Shown piece by piece: positions 1-9,400 of a stretch of 64,000 nt of DNA. Origin of the DNA: Acidobacteriaceae bacterium KBS 83 (GTDB taxonomy: Bacteria > Acidobacteriota > Terriglobia > Terriglobales > Acidobacteriaceae); contig KB906740.1 in the NCBI GenBank assembly GCA_000381585.1, positions 124,001 to 188,000 of the forward strand, read 5' to 3'. The number at the start of each line of letters is the position of its first letter. The stretch's first letter is position 1. The notes under the pieces were generated by a model. It had not been told where the DNA came from. It made no database searches and worked only from the letters and a program-made list of their open reading frames with translations. A program made the translations under genes and the position numbers.

Positions 1-195
1 CAGAAGGATGTAGCGCGGCTGCTCGAAGCGGGCCGCCACGCGATCGCGGCAGAGCCGGAGGTGCGCATCGACTATCTGGCCATTGTCGATTGGGACACGC
101 TGATGCCGTTCACCGAAGCTCGGGCGGGCGCGCTCGTAGCCGTCGCCGCACACGTGGGCAGCACACGTCTGATCGACAATACGATCCTTGAATAG
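1..195 (+). CDS. panC: Pantothenate synthetase, C-terminal fragment (cut by window edge)
   Basis: Only the last 64 codons are present, and the frame is open to base 1. The translated tail (…VRIDYLAIVDWDTLMPF… then VAVAAHVGSTRLIDN near the end) matches the C-terminal subdomain of pantothenate synthetase. That enzyme condenses pantoate and beta-alanine with ATP in the cytosol, in vitamin B5/CoA synthesis. The ATP- and pantoate-binding motifs lie upstream of the window, so activity cannot be judged here. It ends eight bases before the stop codon of the convergent DNA glycosylase gene. Identification rests on the conserved 'D-x-L…GxTRLIDN' tail and is fairly secure. Confidence 0.88.
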   Translation, partial: QKDVARLLEAGRHAIAAEPEVRIDYLAIVDWDTLMPFTEARAGALVAVAAHVGSTRLIDNTILE

Positions 196-203
196 ATACG
201 AAT

Positions 204-854
204 TCAGCCTCTGTTCGCGCGTGCCGGCCCGGAGACACAGGGGTGCCCCGCGACCGCAAAGCGCAGCGGGCGCTCCGCCGCTTTGGTGATCCCAATCCGC
301 GGTGTTGTAGCAATATCCGGCGCTTCGTAGCCATCGTCCCGAAGCTGCAACTCCGAATTCGCGCTCAGCAGGTCGACGCCGTTGTGTGTGGCGCGCGTAA
401 TCCCGAATGCCTGGCAGAGCCGGCCCGGTCCCGAGGTCAGCAGGCGTGGTGACGCATGCGGTCCGAGCCCCCGCCATGCCGCCATCTGTGACAGCCCCTG
501 CAACGGCTCAAGCGCACGTACCAGCACGCTGCCTGCCTGACCCGTGGGCTCGCACGAGATGTTCAGGCAACTGTGCATGCCATAGATGAAGTAGACGTAC
601 GCGTGGCCGGGCGGCCCAAAGAGCACTGCATTCCGCGCTGTGCGGCCTGCCGCGGCATGCGCTGCCGGATCGCCCTCGCCGAAGTACGCCTCTACTTCCA
701 CAATTCGTCCCACAAGCAGCGCATCCTTCGTTCGGCGCACCAGCAGCTTGCCCAGGATCAGGCGTGCAGCCATATCCGGTCGCGTCTCTAATAGCACGCG
801 GTCCAGCAACGTACCGGGGCTCGCGGTAGTTTCACCCGAGACGAAAGCGCTCAT
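204..854 (-). CDS. 3-methyladenine DNA glycosylase (AAG/MPG family)
   Basis: The 216-aa product is a cytosolic monofunctional DNA glycosylase that removes alkylated purines in base-excision repair. Family hallmarks are in order: LGKLLVRR near residue 35, the VEVEAY segment carrying the catalytic Glu, then TARNAVLFGPPGHAYVYFIY and GMHSCLNI, which form the DNA-binding and base-pocket core. Length fits the bacterial Mpg/AAG family (about 190-220 aa). The frame stays open upstream to about 1421, but the extra N-terminus is low-complexity, unlike the family, and overlaps the opposite gene, so the ATG at 854 was chosen. The SD in front is weak. It converges with panC and diverges from the glycine-zipper gene at 940. 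Confidence 0.88.
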   Translation of the reverse strand: MSAFVSGETTASPGTLLDRVLLETRPDMAARLILGKLLVRRTKDALLVGRIVEVEAYFGEGDPAAHAAAGRTARNAVLFGPPGHAYVYFIYGMHSCLNISCEPTGQAGSVLVRALEPLQGLSQMAAWRGLGPHASPRLLTSGPGRLCQAFGITRATHNGVDLLSANSELQLRDDGYEAPDIATTPRIGITKAAERPLRFAVAGHPCVSGPARANRG

Positions 855-884
855 AAAAAAAAGTACCAGCCTCTCTCTATCTAC

Positions 885-897
885 AATCTTAAAGATT
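885..897. promoter_or_regulatory. 13-bp palindrome in a divergent intergenic region
   Basis: AATCTT-A-AAGATT is a perfect 6-1-6 inverted repeat between the divergent starts at 854 and 940, inside an AT-rich stretch. Its position and symmetry suggest a transcription-factor operator acting on one or both genes. Which regulator binds is unknown; no regulator gene is adjacent. Confidence 0.35.
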
Positions 898-939
898 AGA
901 GGGACTGGGAAATCGAAGGATTGAGAGAGGAAGGATTGG

Positions 940-1497
940 ATGCTGACGAAACACTGGACGCGAAGATTCGCACAGAGCATGGGAGTGACTCTACTGATGG
1001 TATGTGCGATGGCTTCTGCGCAGCGCATTCCCGCCGGCACTGAAGTGACAGTGCGGCTTGCCGAGGGCCTTGAATCAGGCAAAGCAACTGCAGGACAGAC
1101 CTGGAACGGTACGCTAGTCAACGACCTCACCAGTCGAAACGGCAAGGTCCTTGCGCGGGCTAGTTCGCCGGTGACCGGCGTGGTCAGCGATTCCGAGGAC
1201 TCCGGCCGACTGCATGCGCCGGGCGTTCTTTCCTTGAAACTGACTGAGGTGAATGGCGTTTCCGTGAATACGGACACGATCACGCGCGATGGCGAGGGAC
1301 ACACGAAGAGCAATGTGGCCAAGATTGGCGGCGGCACTGCCGCCGGCGCATTGATTGGCGGCCTGGCCGGCGGTGGCAAGGGAGCGGGGATTGGCGCTCT
1401 GGTCGGTGCGGGCGCAGGCACGGTCGGGGCACTCGCTACAGGAAAGCGTCAGGCGAAGCTTCCTGCCGAAACTACCTTGACGTTCACAACGCGATGA
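940..1497 (+). CDS. Exported glycine-zipper protein of unknown function
   Basis: The protein has 185 aa. Residues 1-28 form a signal peptide (basic start, hydrophobic core, cleavage near ASA-Q). Residues 29-125 form a soluble domain rich in beta-prone segments. Residues 130-168 are a glycine zipper with GxxxG spacing (GGGTAAGALIGGLAGGGKG and on), able to form a membrane hairpin or oligomer. The tail (LPAETTLTFTTR) is polar. The start is supported by a strong GAGGAAGG ribosome site just upstream. Glycine-zipper proteins are usually envelope-associated; no specific activity can be assigned. The sequence at 1567-1748 looks like a decayed second copy of its C-terminal half. Confidence 0.75.
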   Translation: MLTKHWTRRFAQSMGVTLLMVCAMASAQRIPAGTEVTVRLAEGLESGKATAGQTWNGTLVNDLTSRNGKVLARASSPVTGVVSDSEDSGRLHAPGVLSLKLTEVNGVSVNTDTITRDGEGHTKSNVAKIGGGTAAGALIGGLAGGGKGAGIGALVGAGAGTVGALATGKRQAKLPAETTLTFTTR

Positions 1498-1566
1498 GCG
1501 ATGTTCACTCGCGGCAGTGCTGCATTGCTGACGGAATGAAGAGTGGAGTACGTGTGATCGAGCGAT

Positions 1567-1748
1567 GTTGCTGTTTATAGCTTTCCTGGCACCGCAGTCG
1601 GCGCTGCCCTCAGCGGGCTGATCGCCGGTGTCAGTCGAGCCGTTATCGGCGACGTTGTAGGGGCAATCACCGGCATCATCGCAGCGGCCACCACTCATGA
1701 CAGGGCAGCCATCCCAACGAGGCTGTCCTCACCTTTACCGTGCAATAA
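1567..1748 (+). pseudogene. Decayed partial copy of the glycine-zipper gene
   Basis: Reading from 1567 gives a Gly/Ala-rich stretch (GTAVGAALSGLIAGV… then GDVVGAITGIIAAATTH) like the glycine zipper of the gene ending at 1497. Shifting the frame by one base then gives HPNEAVLTFTVQ and a stop at 1746-1748, which parallels that gene's LPAETTLTFTTR ending. There is no start or signal peptide. The simplest reading is a tandem duplicate that lost its 5' part and picked up a frameshift. It is short, so chance resemblance is not excluded. Confidence 0.5.
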
Positions 1749-1754
1749 GCCGAG

Positions 1755-2222
1755 CTATTTCTTTGCGTCCGTTTTGATGGCCGCCAGCACCTCTTCGGCG
1801 TGACCTTCCGGCTTTACTTTCGCGAAGATGCGGGTCAGCTTGCGGTCGGGCCCGATCAGAAAAGTCGTGCGTTCGATCCCCCGCACCTTCTTGCCATACA
1901 TATTTTTGTCCTTCATTACGTCAAACAGATTGCAGACTTTTTCGTCTACATCTGCGAGGAGCGTATACGGCAGGTCGTATTTCTCTTTGAACTTCTTCTG
2001 CGCCTTCGGCGTGTCGCGCGAGATGCCGAGCACCGTCACGCCTGCCTTCTGCAGTTTCTTGAAGGTATCGCGGAAGCCGCAGGCCTCAATGGTGCAGCCC
2101 GGGGTGTCGGCGCGCGGATAGAAGAAAAGCACGACCGGCTTGCCGCTATAGTCGCTCAGGTGCACTGTTTCGTCGTTCTCGTTCTGTAAGGTGAAGTTCT
2201 CGATCGTATCTCCGACCTGCAT
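1755..2222 (-). CDS. bcp: Peroxiredoxin, Bcp/PrxQ type (thioredoxin-dependent peroxidase)
   Basis: The 155-aa enzyme reduces H2O2 and organic peroxides in the cytosol, using thioredoxin for recycling. The peroxidatic site is visible as DTPGCTIEACGF, with Cys43 as attacking cysteine and Cys48 as the partner five residues later, the atypical 2-Cys arrangement of PrxQ. The thioredoxin-fold start (VGDTIENFTL…VVLFFYPRADTPGC) and a C-terminal RTTFLIGPDRK strand are also typical. An in-frame upstream extension to 2387 is rejected because the ATG at 2222 has a strong GGAGGA site and gives the standard family length. It is divergent from the exported-protein gene at 2301, about 80 bp away. Confidence 0.92.
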   Translation of the reverse strand: MQVGDTIENFTLQNENDETVHLSDYSGKPVVLFFYPRADTPGCTIEACGFRDTFKKLQKAGVTVLGISRDTPKAQKKFKEKYDLPYTLLADVDEKVCNLFDVMKDKNMYGKKVRGIERTTFLIGPDRKLTRIFAKVKPEGHAEEVLAAIKTDAKK

Positions 2223-2300
2223 GACGCTTCCTCCGCCGCTTTCTCTTTCTCCAGGAACTACTAACATGGTAGCTGCAGGATTGCGGCTGCGGAGTGTGCC

Positions 2301-3692
2301 ATGAAATGTAGATGGCTGGTGAATGCCGGAACTGCGGTGATCGCTATCGGGTGCGCCGGTCTCGTGTGGGCGCAGTATCCCGGCCATATCGAAACAAAGC
2401 AGAAGCAGGCGGCAACATCGACGCTCCGTTCCGTCGCCGTCCTGGAGTGGACCGGCGACCGCAGCCGCCCCAATGCGATGCGGCTCATCCCTGTATCGCT
2501 CTTCGACGGAGTGCGTCTGCAGGACGCCGGTCTATACCTGGCGCGTCCCGTGCCGCTCGCACTCGACAGCGGAACCGAATACGAGATCGAGGGCGCCGGC
2601 CTGCCACAGGGCTGGTTTGATATCGCCGGCGCGCGCGAGATTGGCACCGACTGGTTTGGCTTTGGCAAGTGGACGCCATACGTGCCGCCGCCGCCGAAGA
2701 AGCTGCATCCGTCGCGCAATCCGCCCACGGTCGTGCGGGACAAGTCCAACGATGAAGATAAGCCGCACTTCGTAAGGCGTGATCAAACCACCCAATCCCA
2801 AAACCCAAGCGCAGGCACCACAGGCAGCGGGTCCGCCTCCTCCGACAAAACATCCGGCAACTCCCAGGCATCCTCAGAGCCGGCGGATCCGGATCGCCCC
2901 AAATTGCGTCGCAGGACCGACGACAGCCCACCTCCGCCGCAAGAGGCCGCCGCCGCCCCGGCGCCGGAGTCTCCCGGTAAGGCACCCGATGCGGATCGTC
3001 CGCACATCTCGCACGGCAAGCCGGCAGACCTGAAGGACGAGCCGCAGCCGCTCGAAGTAACCCCGGTGGCCTTGGGCCAGACCGTCGCCGTCTCCGACGC
3101 TGGAAGTGTTGGCAAGCTGTCGTTTGCTTTCGACTGGGCCAGCGCTGAGGACGCTGGGAACGCGCAGAAGGAGCTGGAAGCGCAGGCCGCGCTGTTACTA
3201 GCAAAGCAGGCTAAGACAACTTCGAGTATCGCGAAAAAGGAAACGACAACTGCCCAGCACAGCGCAACTCACAAGGCGCCGACTCGCAGAACTGGGTCGC
3301 GCACAAAGCCCTTAGAGCCATCGTCTGCGCTCACCGATGTGCACTTCGCCGCCTATGCACTTACGTACGGCAGCGGCGCGACCCTGGTGCTGACAGCGCA
3401 TGAAGCCTCCGGCGCGCACTCAATCGCAATGATCGCCCTGCAGGACATCTACGGCAAGATAGAGGTGCTGTGGCACTCCATTACCGACGACACGCATCTC
3501 GACGTAACCCCACGCATGAAGCTCATCGATGCGGTCGATCCGCGCGGCGATGGGCGTGCCAATCTACTCTTCGAGGAGCGCAACGCTACGGACCGCCGTT
3601 TCGTGCTCTATGCAGTCGGCGCATCCGACGCGCAGCAGGTCTTCTCCTCGGATCCACTTGCGTTGCACCCGGTCGCCCCAGAGCGCGACTGA
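2301..3692 (+). CDS. Exported Pro-rich protein of unknown function
   Basis: The protein has 463 aa. Residues 1-25 are a signal peptide ending VWA-Q; a Cys at about 18 also makes a lipoprotein signal conceivable. Residues 30-130 form a compact domain with Trp/Tyr-rich strands. Residues 130-250 are a disordered Pro/Ser/Asp-rich linker holding three imperfect repeats (DEDKPHFVRR, DPDRPKLRRR, DADRPHISHGKP). Residues 340-463 form a second folded domain with alternating hydrophobic strands. The repeat style is familiar from conserved acidobacterial exported proteins, but I do not recognise a function. A GGAG lies upstream of the ATG. It converges with the efflux operon ending at 3701. Confidence 0.72.
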   Translation: MKCRWLVNAGTAVIAIGCAGLVWAQYPGHIETKQKQAATSTLRSVAVLEWTGDRSRPNAMRLIPVSLFDGVRLQDAGLYLARPVPLALDSGTEYEIEGAGLPQGWFDIAGAREIGTDWFGFGKWTPYVPPPPKKLHPSRNPPTVVRDKSNDEDKPHFVRRDQTTQSQNPSAGTTGSGSASSDKTSGNSQASSEPADPDRPKLRRRTDDSPPPPQEAAAAPAPESPGKAPDADRPHISHGKPADLKDEPQPLEVTPVALGQTVAVSDAGSVGKLSFAFDWASAEDAGNAQKELEAQAALLLAKQAKTTSSIAKKETTTAQHSATHKAPTRRTGSRTKPLEPSSALTDVHFAAYALTYGSGATLVLTAHEASGAHSIAMIALQDIYGKIEVLWHSITDDTHLDVTPRMKLIDAVDPRGDGRANLLFEERNATDRRFVLYAVGASDAQQVFSSDPLALHPVAPERD

Positions 3693-3700
3693 TACCCAGC

Positions 3701-5179
3701 CTACGGATGCGGTAGCTGCGTGTTGTCCCAGCCGCCACCCAGCGCTTTCACCAGCTGCACACTGGCCGCGAACTGGCGTGTGGTGATGTCCGCTGCTGTC
3801 CGCCGGTTCGACAACTCAATCGCCTGCGCAGTGATCACCTGCAGATACGTGGTAAGTCCGCCTTTGTACTGGTTGGTCGATATTTGCAGTGAGCGCTCCG
3901 CGTCGGCAACCGTCTGCTGCTGCGCAGCCGCTTCCTGGTTCAGGATGCTCAATGCGGCCAGTTGGTCTTCGACATCCTGGAACGACTGCAGCACCGTCTG
4001 GCGGTAGTTGGCCACCTGCGCATCATAGGCCGCGCGTGCTTCCTCGGTAATTGCACGACGCTTGCCCGCGTCAAAAAGTAACTCCGTAGCTGAGCCGCCA
4101 AGCGACCACAACGCGCTCGGCCCCTGGAAGAGATTACCCGCCCGCGAAGACTCGAATCCGCCCGTGCCAGTGAGACTGATCTGGGGGTAGTAGGCGGCGA
4201 TGGCGATACCGATCTGTTCATTCGCAGCAGCAGCGCGTCGCTCCGCGGCGGCTACATCCGGACGCCGTTCCAGCATCTCCGAGGGCACGCCTACAGGGAA
4301 GGTGGGCAGCGAAAGAGTAAGCGGCGCCGGGGCGAGCGAAAAGCTCGACGCCGGCTGGCCAGTCAGCGTAGCGATCGCGTGCTCAAACTGCGCCCGCGCC
4401 ACTCCTACATCTATATCTTGCGCCTTGGTCTGGTCCAGCTGCGTCTGTGCCTGCGCCACGTCCGCATCTGTCGCGACTCCGCCGTGGAAGCGCGAGATCG
4501 TCAATTGAAGAAAATGCTGATACTGCTGAATGGTGTCGTCGAGCAACTGCTTCTGTGTGTCCAGCCCGCGCAGCTCGAAGTAATCCAGCGCCAGCTCGGA
4601 CTGCATGCTGAGCTGCACGTTCGCCAGGTCCGCGGCAGAGGCCTGCGCGTTGACGCGTGCCTGCTGCACGGAGCGGCGGATGTTGCCCCACAGATCCGGC
4701 TCCCACGTCGCCGAGCCGGCCACAATCACATCGCTGTACGGATTGCCCTTCACGGGAACGCCGAAGGGACGATTTTCCGATACGCGTGTGCGCGCATAAC
4801 TCGGCGAGAGCGAAACAGTAGGGAAGAGGTTGGAGCGAAACTGCCTCACCGCCGCTGCTGCCTGCGTGTACTGCGCCAGGGCCGCCTTCAGGTTCTGGTT
4901 AGAGACCGCAACGTGCTCTTCGAGCGTGTTGAGCTGCGGGTCGTTGTAGGACTCCCACCATTTGCTGCGAAGCTTGTCATCGCTCGGTTGTGCGTGCTTC
5001 CAGCCCACGCCCGGCGCGGTTGGCGGAGGTGTTTGGACCGTCTCTTCCTTGAACGAAGGCGCCATCGCCGTGTTCGGTTTCTTGTAGTTCGGCCCAACCT
5101 TGCAGCCGCCGGCAAACAGCACGAGCGTCAACGCACCCAGGGCCGCATCTCTCAATACTTCCAATCGCTGCGGGCTCAC
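3701..5179 (-). CDS. RND efflux outer-membrane factor lipoprotein (NodT/OprM type)
   Basis: The 492-aa protein is the TolC-like exit duct of a tripartite pump. The N-terminal signal ends in a lipobox (LVLFAGGC, Cys26) followed by KVGPNYKKP, the usual start of the mature OprM/NodT family. Two long helical repeats rich in Gln/Ala/Asn follow, with the family phrases RRPDVAAAERRAAAANEQIG near residue 305 and QYKGGLTTYLQVITAQ near 435. Its ATG overlaps the stop of the adaptor gene (5176-5179), so it is the third gene of a permease-adaptor-channel operon. It may also serve the divergent MdtABC-like operon at 10276, which has no channel of its own. Confidence 0.9.
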   Translation of the reverse strand: MSPQRLEVLRDAALGALTLVLFAGGCKVGPNYKKPNTAMAPSFKEETVQTPPPTAPGVGWKHAQPSDDKLRSKWWESYNDPQLNTLEEHVAVSNQNLKAALAQYTQAAAAVRQFRSNLFPTVSLSPSYARTRVSENRPFGVPVKGNPYSDVIVAGSATWEPDLWGNIRRSVQQARVNAQASAADLANVQLSMQSELALDYFELRGLDTQKQLLDDTIQQYQHFLQLTISRFHGGVATDADVAQAQTQLDQTKAQDIDVGVARAQFEHAIATLTGQPASSFSLAPAPLTLSLPTFPVGVPSEMLERRPDVAAAERRAAAANEQIGIAIAAYYPQISLTGTGGFESSRAGNLFQGPSALWSLGGSATELLFDAGKRRAITEEARAAYDAQVANYRQTVLQSFQDVEDQLAALSILNQEAAAQQQTVADAERSLQISTNQYKGGLTTYLQVITAQAIELSNRRTAADITTRQFAASVQLVKALGGGWDNTQLPHP

Positions 5180-6402
5180 TGTCCCTGCTCCTGCTTTCCA
5201 TCGCCCGGATTCTGCAGGACATGCACCTTTTCACCATCGATCACGGAATCGGGCGGGTTGGTAACGATGGGTGTGTTCGGATCGAGGCCGCTCACCACCT
5301 GCACCGTGTCGCCATCGTCGTGCCCAATGGTGATGGGTACCAGCTTCACGATGTCGCCATCGGCGGTGTGCTCGACGGTGGCAACGCGCAATCCTTCCTT
5401 GCGGAAGAGGAGCGTCGACACCGGAATGATGACCGAGGAAACCGGTCGCCCTACCTTCAGATGAACTTCGGTGTAAGCACCCGTCGTCAGGTCGCCTTTG
5501 CGGTTGTCGACGTCCACCTCCACCAGCAGGGTGCGCGAATTCAGGTCGATGGATTTTGCCGTTCGCACCAGCGTTCCCTCGAAGCTGCGGCCCGGATACT
5601 CAGCAAAGGTGAGCTGTGCCTTGGTCCCCGGCAATGCATCGCGAGAGTAGATCTGCGGCACATTCACATAGACGCGCAGCACATCGGTGGAAGCCATGTG
5701 GAAGAGCTCTTTGGCCGCCCCCTGATCAATGAGCTGGCCGATGTCGATGCTGCGTGAGGTGACCACTCCGTTGAACGGCGCGTAGACCTCTTCGAACGAA
5801 GTCAACTGCTCCAAACGCTGTACGTTTGCAATCTGCGACTTCACCGTTGTATTGGACGATTGCGCCTGTGTGGTGAAGTTCTCCGTGTCCTGCTGCGTTA
5901 CCGCATCTTGTCCCAGCAGGTCCTGGTAACGCTTTGCCGTGCTCTTGGCATAGTTGGCATTGGACTCCGCCGTCGCCAGGTCAGCACGTGCCTGCAGCAG
6001 TTGCTGATCGACTTCAGGCGAACTGATCACCGCCAGCAACTGTCCCTTGTGCACATGTGCGCCGATGTCGAAGTACCAATGGCTCAGGTAGCCGCTGGTG
6101 CGGGCATAGATAGGCGCGTCCTGGTAGGCAATCACGTTGCCAGGCAGCACGATCTCCGAATTCGGCGAAGCGCTTCTGGCTTTCGAGAGCAGCACATCTG
6201 GTGCGGCAAGCGCATTCGTCTCCGCCGCCAGCGCCTCGCGGGCGTTCTGGCGGTGTAGGATGCCAACAACAGCAATGACGGCGCCCACAATAAGGAGCAC
6301 TACGATCACGATGATCGCGGTGCGTCCGGAGACATTCGCCTGCGGTATGACCGCGGCGTGCTCGCCCTGCGGGGTTTGCGGTGTTTGATTAGGCTCGCTC
6401 AT
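5176..6402 (-). CDS. RND efflux periplasmic adaptor (membrane fusion protein)
   Basis: The protein has 408 aa and bridges the inner-membrane pump and outer-membrane channel. Residues 29-49 are an uncleaved membrane anchor (IIVIVVLLIVGAVIAVVGIL). A lipoyl/biotinyl half-motif (ARTSGYLSHWYFDIGAHVHK), a coiled-coil hairpin of about residues 125-190, the second lipoyl half (EVYAPFNGVVTSRSIDIGQL) and beta-barrel domains follow. This is the HlyD/AcrA layout. It overlaps the upstream permease by 14 bp and the downstream channel gene by 4 bp, so the three are translationally coupled. Substrate is unknown. No regulator gene is linked. Confidence 0.9.
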   Translation of the reverse strand: MSEPNQTPQTPQGEHAAVIPQANVSGRTAIIVIVVLLIVGAVIAVVGILHRQNAREALAAETNALAAPDVLLSKARSASPNSEIVLPGNVIAYQDAPIYARTSGYLSHWYFDIGAHVHKGQLLAVISSPEVDQQLLQARADLATAESNANYAKSTAKRYQDLLGQDAVTQQDTENFTTQAQSSNTTVKSQIANVQRLEQLTSFEEVYAPFNGVVTSRSIDIGQLIDQGAAKELFHMASTDVLRVYVNVPQIYSRDALPGTKAQLTFAEYPGRSFEGTLVRTAKSIDLNSRTLLVEVDVDNRKGDLTTGAYTEVHLKVGRPVSSVIIPVSTLLFRKEGLRVATVEHTADGDIVKLVPITIGHDDGDTVQVVSGLDPNTPIVTNPPDSVIDGEKVHVLQNPGDGKQEQGQ

Positions 6403-9400
6403 GGTCCTCGAATGATCCGGGATTGTCGCTTCCGGAGGTGCGGCCGTTCCGGTTCACGCGGGAGCGGCGGCGGCGCTCCAGCGCGCCATGCAGCACGCTG
6501 AAGAAGGTGGGTACGAAGAAGAGAGTGGCGGCTGTTGCAAACACAAGGCCCCCGATCACAGCGCGGCCCAGCGGGGCATTTTCTTCCCCGCCATCGCCAA
6601 GTCCTAACGCCATCGGCACCATGCCGATGATCATCGCCAGGGCCGTCATCAACACGGGGCGAAAGCGCGTGAAGCCCGCGGCAAGCGCGGCGCCGACGGC
6701 ATCCCCGTCATTGATCTCCAGTTGCTCCTTGGCAAAGGAGACCACCAGGATCGAATTTGCGGTGGCCACGCCCATGCACATAATGGAGCCGGTGAGCGCC
6801 GGAACGCTGATGTGCGTTCCGGTAAGGAAGAGCATCCACACGATACCGGCGAGCGCAGCGGGCAGCGCCGAAACAATGATGAACGGATCGAGCCACGACT
6901 GGAAGTTGACGACGATCAGCAGGTACACCAGAAGGATCGAGAACAGCAGCCCGCTCACCAGGCCGATGAACGAGGACCTCATTGTCTGCACCTGGCCACG
7001 CACCACCAGGTGCGATCCCGCGGGCAACTCCTTGCTGCGCTTGGCGAGGATCACCCTGATCTTGTCCGCGACGCTGCGCAGATCGGTCTTATCGATGTTC
7101 CCGTAAATGTCGATCACCGGCTGAATGTCGTAATGAGTCACGGTCGCAAGCTCTTCGCCGCGCGTAACAGAGGCCAGGTTGCTAAGGATCTGAATCGGCT
7201 GGCCGCCCATCTGTGCCGCCGGCGTAAACATGCTGAAGTTTGCGCTGGGGTTCGGCGCGGCGCTGGCCGTGATCGGTACGCTCTCCAGGTCGCCGAGCGT
7301 GTCCAGCGAATATTGCGGCGTTTGTGTCGCGATGTTGTAGCTCACGCCATTTTTTGGATTCAGCCAGAAAGTCGGCGATGTCTGGAACGAGCCGCTGAGC
7401 GCCACCAGCAGGGAACCGGCCACATCCCGCTGTGTCAGTCCGATATCTTGCGCGCGTGAGCGATCCACGTCGACGAACAGCCGCGGTTCGTTGAACGGCT
7501 GCTGGATGTGCAGATCAGCCGTTCCCGGCACGTACTTGATCTCCTGCATCAGCTTCTCGGCAAATTCATGATTGCCCACCACGTCCCGGCCGACTATCTG
7601 GATATCGATCGGCGCCGGCAGGCCGAAGTTCAGGATCTGGGTCGTCATGTCCACCGGCAGCGAGTAGAAGGTGACGCCGGGAAACTCCCGCGACAGCTTT
7701 CCGCGCAGATGTTCAACATAGTTATTGGTTGGCCCATGATCCTTGGTCAGGGACACCGTGATGTCCGCATCAGCCGACCCCACCACGCCCGAGTTGCCAT
7801 AAGAGAGATTCAGGCCTGAGTACGGGATTCCGATGTTGTCGATGATGGTGACGAGTTCCCGCGCCGGGATCTCGCGCCGGATCGAATTGTCGATCTGGTC
7901 GCACAGCCGCGCCGTCTCCTCGATTCGCGTCCCGGTACGTGCCCGTACATGCAGCTTGAACTGGCCGGCATCGACCGTGGGGAAGAAGTCTTGCCCCAGC
8001 CAGGGATAGAGCAAAACAAACGAGCCCAAGCAAAAGAGAAGGAAGAGGATCAGGAAAACAGAGCTACGGGCGACCGCCAGAGCCAGCAGCCCGTGATAGA
8101 AGCTGCGCAATTGTTCGAAGCGATGCTCGAAGGCAAGCTGGAAACGGATGAACGGATTGCGGCTCTCCTGCTTCCGCCTCTGCGCTTCCGCATCATGCTC
8201 TACCAGCAGGAACTTCGCCATCGTGGGGACCACGGTGCGCGAGAGGAAGTACGACGCAAGCATGGCGAAGACCACCGCTTCGGCCAGCGGCACAAAGAGA
8301 TACTTCGCGACGCCGCCCAGAAAGAACATGGGCACGAAGACGATGCAGATGGAAAGTGTGGAGACAAAAGCCGGGATTGCAATCTGCGCCGCGCCATCGA
8401 GAATCGCCTGCTCGATCTCCTTACCCTCTTCTAGATTGCGATTGATGTTCTCAATCTCGACCGTGGCATCGTCCACCAGAATGCCGACCGCTAGCGCCAA
8501 TCCGCCCAGCGTCATGATGTTGATCGTTTCGCCCAGCGCACTCAGAGTGATCAGCGAAACCAGAATCGACAGCGGAATCGAAACCGCGATGATGAGTGTT
8601 GACCGCCAGCTCCCGAGAAACACCAGGATCATGAAGCCGGTAAGACAGGCTGCAATGAGCGCCTCATGCACAACGCCGGAGATGGCGCCGCGTACGAAGA
8701 TCGATTGGTCGGAGAGTGGCGTGATGCGGAGCGCCGGCGTCGCCAGCGATTGCTTGATCCCCGGCAGCTTGTTGAAGATGCCTTTAATGATGTCCAGCGT
8801 GGACGCGTTGCCGTTTTTCTGGATGGTTAACAGCGCGGCTCGCTGGCCATCCACGCGGACAATGTTGGTCTGCGGTGGGAATCCGTCGCGCACGTGCGCA
8901 ACATCGTGGACGTAGACCATCGCGCCATTCACCTGGCGGATTGGCAGATCGTTCAGCGCCGCGATCGTCGTGGGCGCGCTGTTGGTTTCCACCTGGTATT
9001 CATAGGTGCCCACCTTCAACGTGCCCGACGGCAGGATCAGGTTCTGATTGGCGATGGTGGTCGTCACATCGCTTGGCGACAGTCCCTTGGCCTGCAGTTG
9101 ATGCATGTCGAGATCGACCTGCACCTGCCGCTGCTTGCCGCCATAGGGATACGGAACGGCCGCGCCGCGAATGGTAACGAGCTGCGTACGGATGAAGTTG
9201 AGGCTGAAGTCGTTGAGCTGCTGCTCGCTCAGCCCCTGGCCGGAGACGCCGAGCTGCAGAATCGGAACGCTCGAGGCACTGTAGTCAATGATGAGTGGCG
9301 GCGTCGTGCCCGCGGGAAGCTGCCGCAACTGCGTCTGCGAGACCGCCGTGACCTGCGCGATGGCCATCGGAAGATTGACTTGCGGCTGGAAGTACAACTT

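Noticed and set aside
855-1421. An N-terminal extension of the DNA glycosylase reading frame
   Set aside because: It overlaps the well-supported glycine-zipper gene on the other strand, has no family match and gives a protein twice the normal length.
2301-3692. Possible CRISPR-like or tandem DNA repeat in the Pro-rich linker
   Set aside because: The repeats are protein-level and imperfect (DxDRP-type), with no regular DNA spacing. No CRISPR array was seen anywhere in the window.
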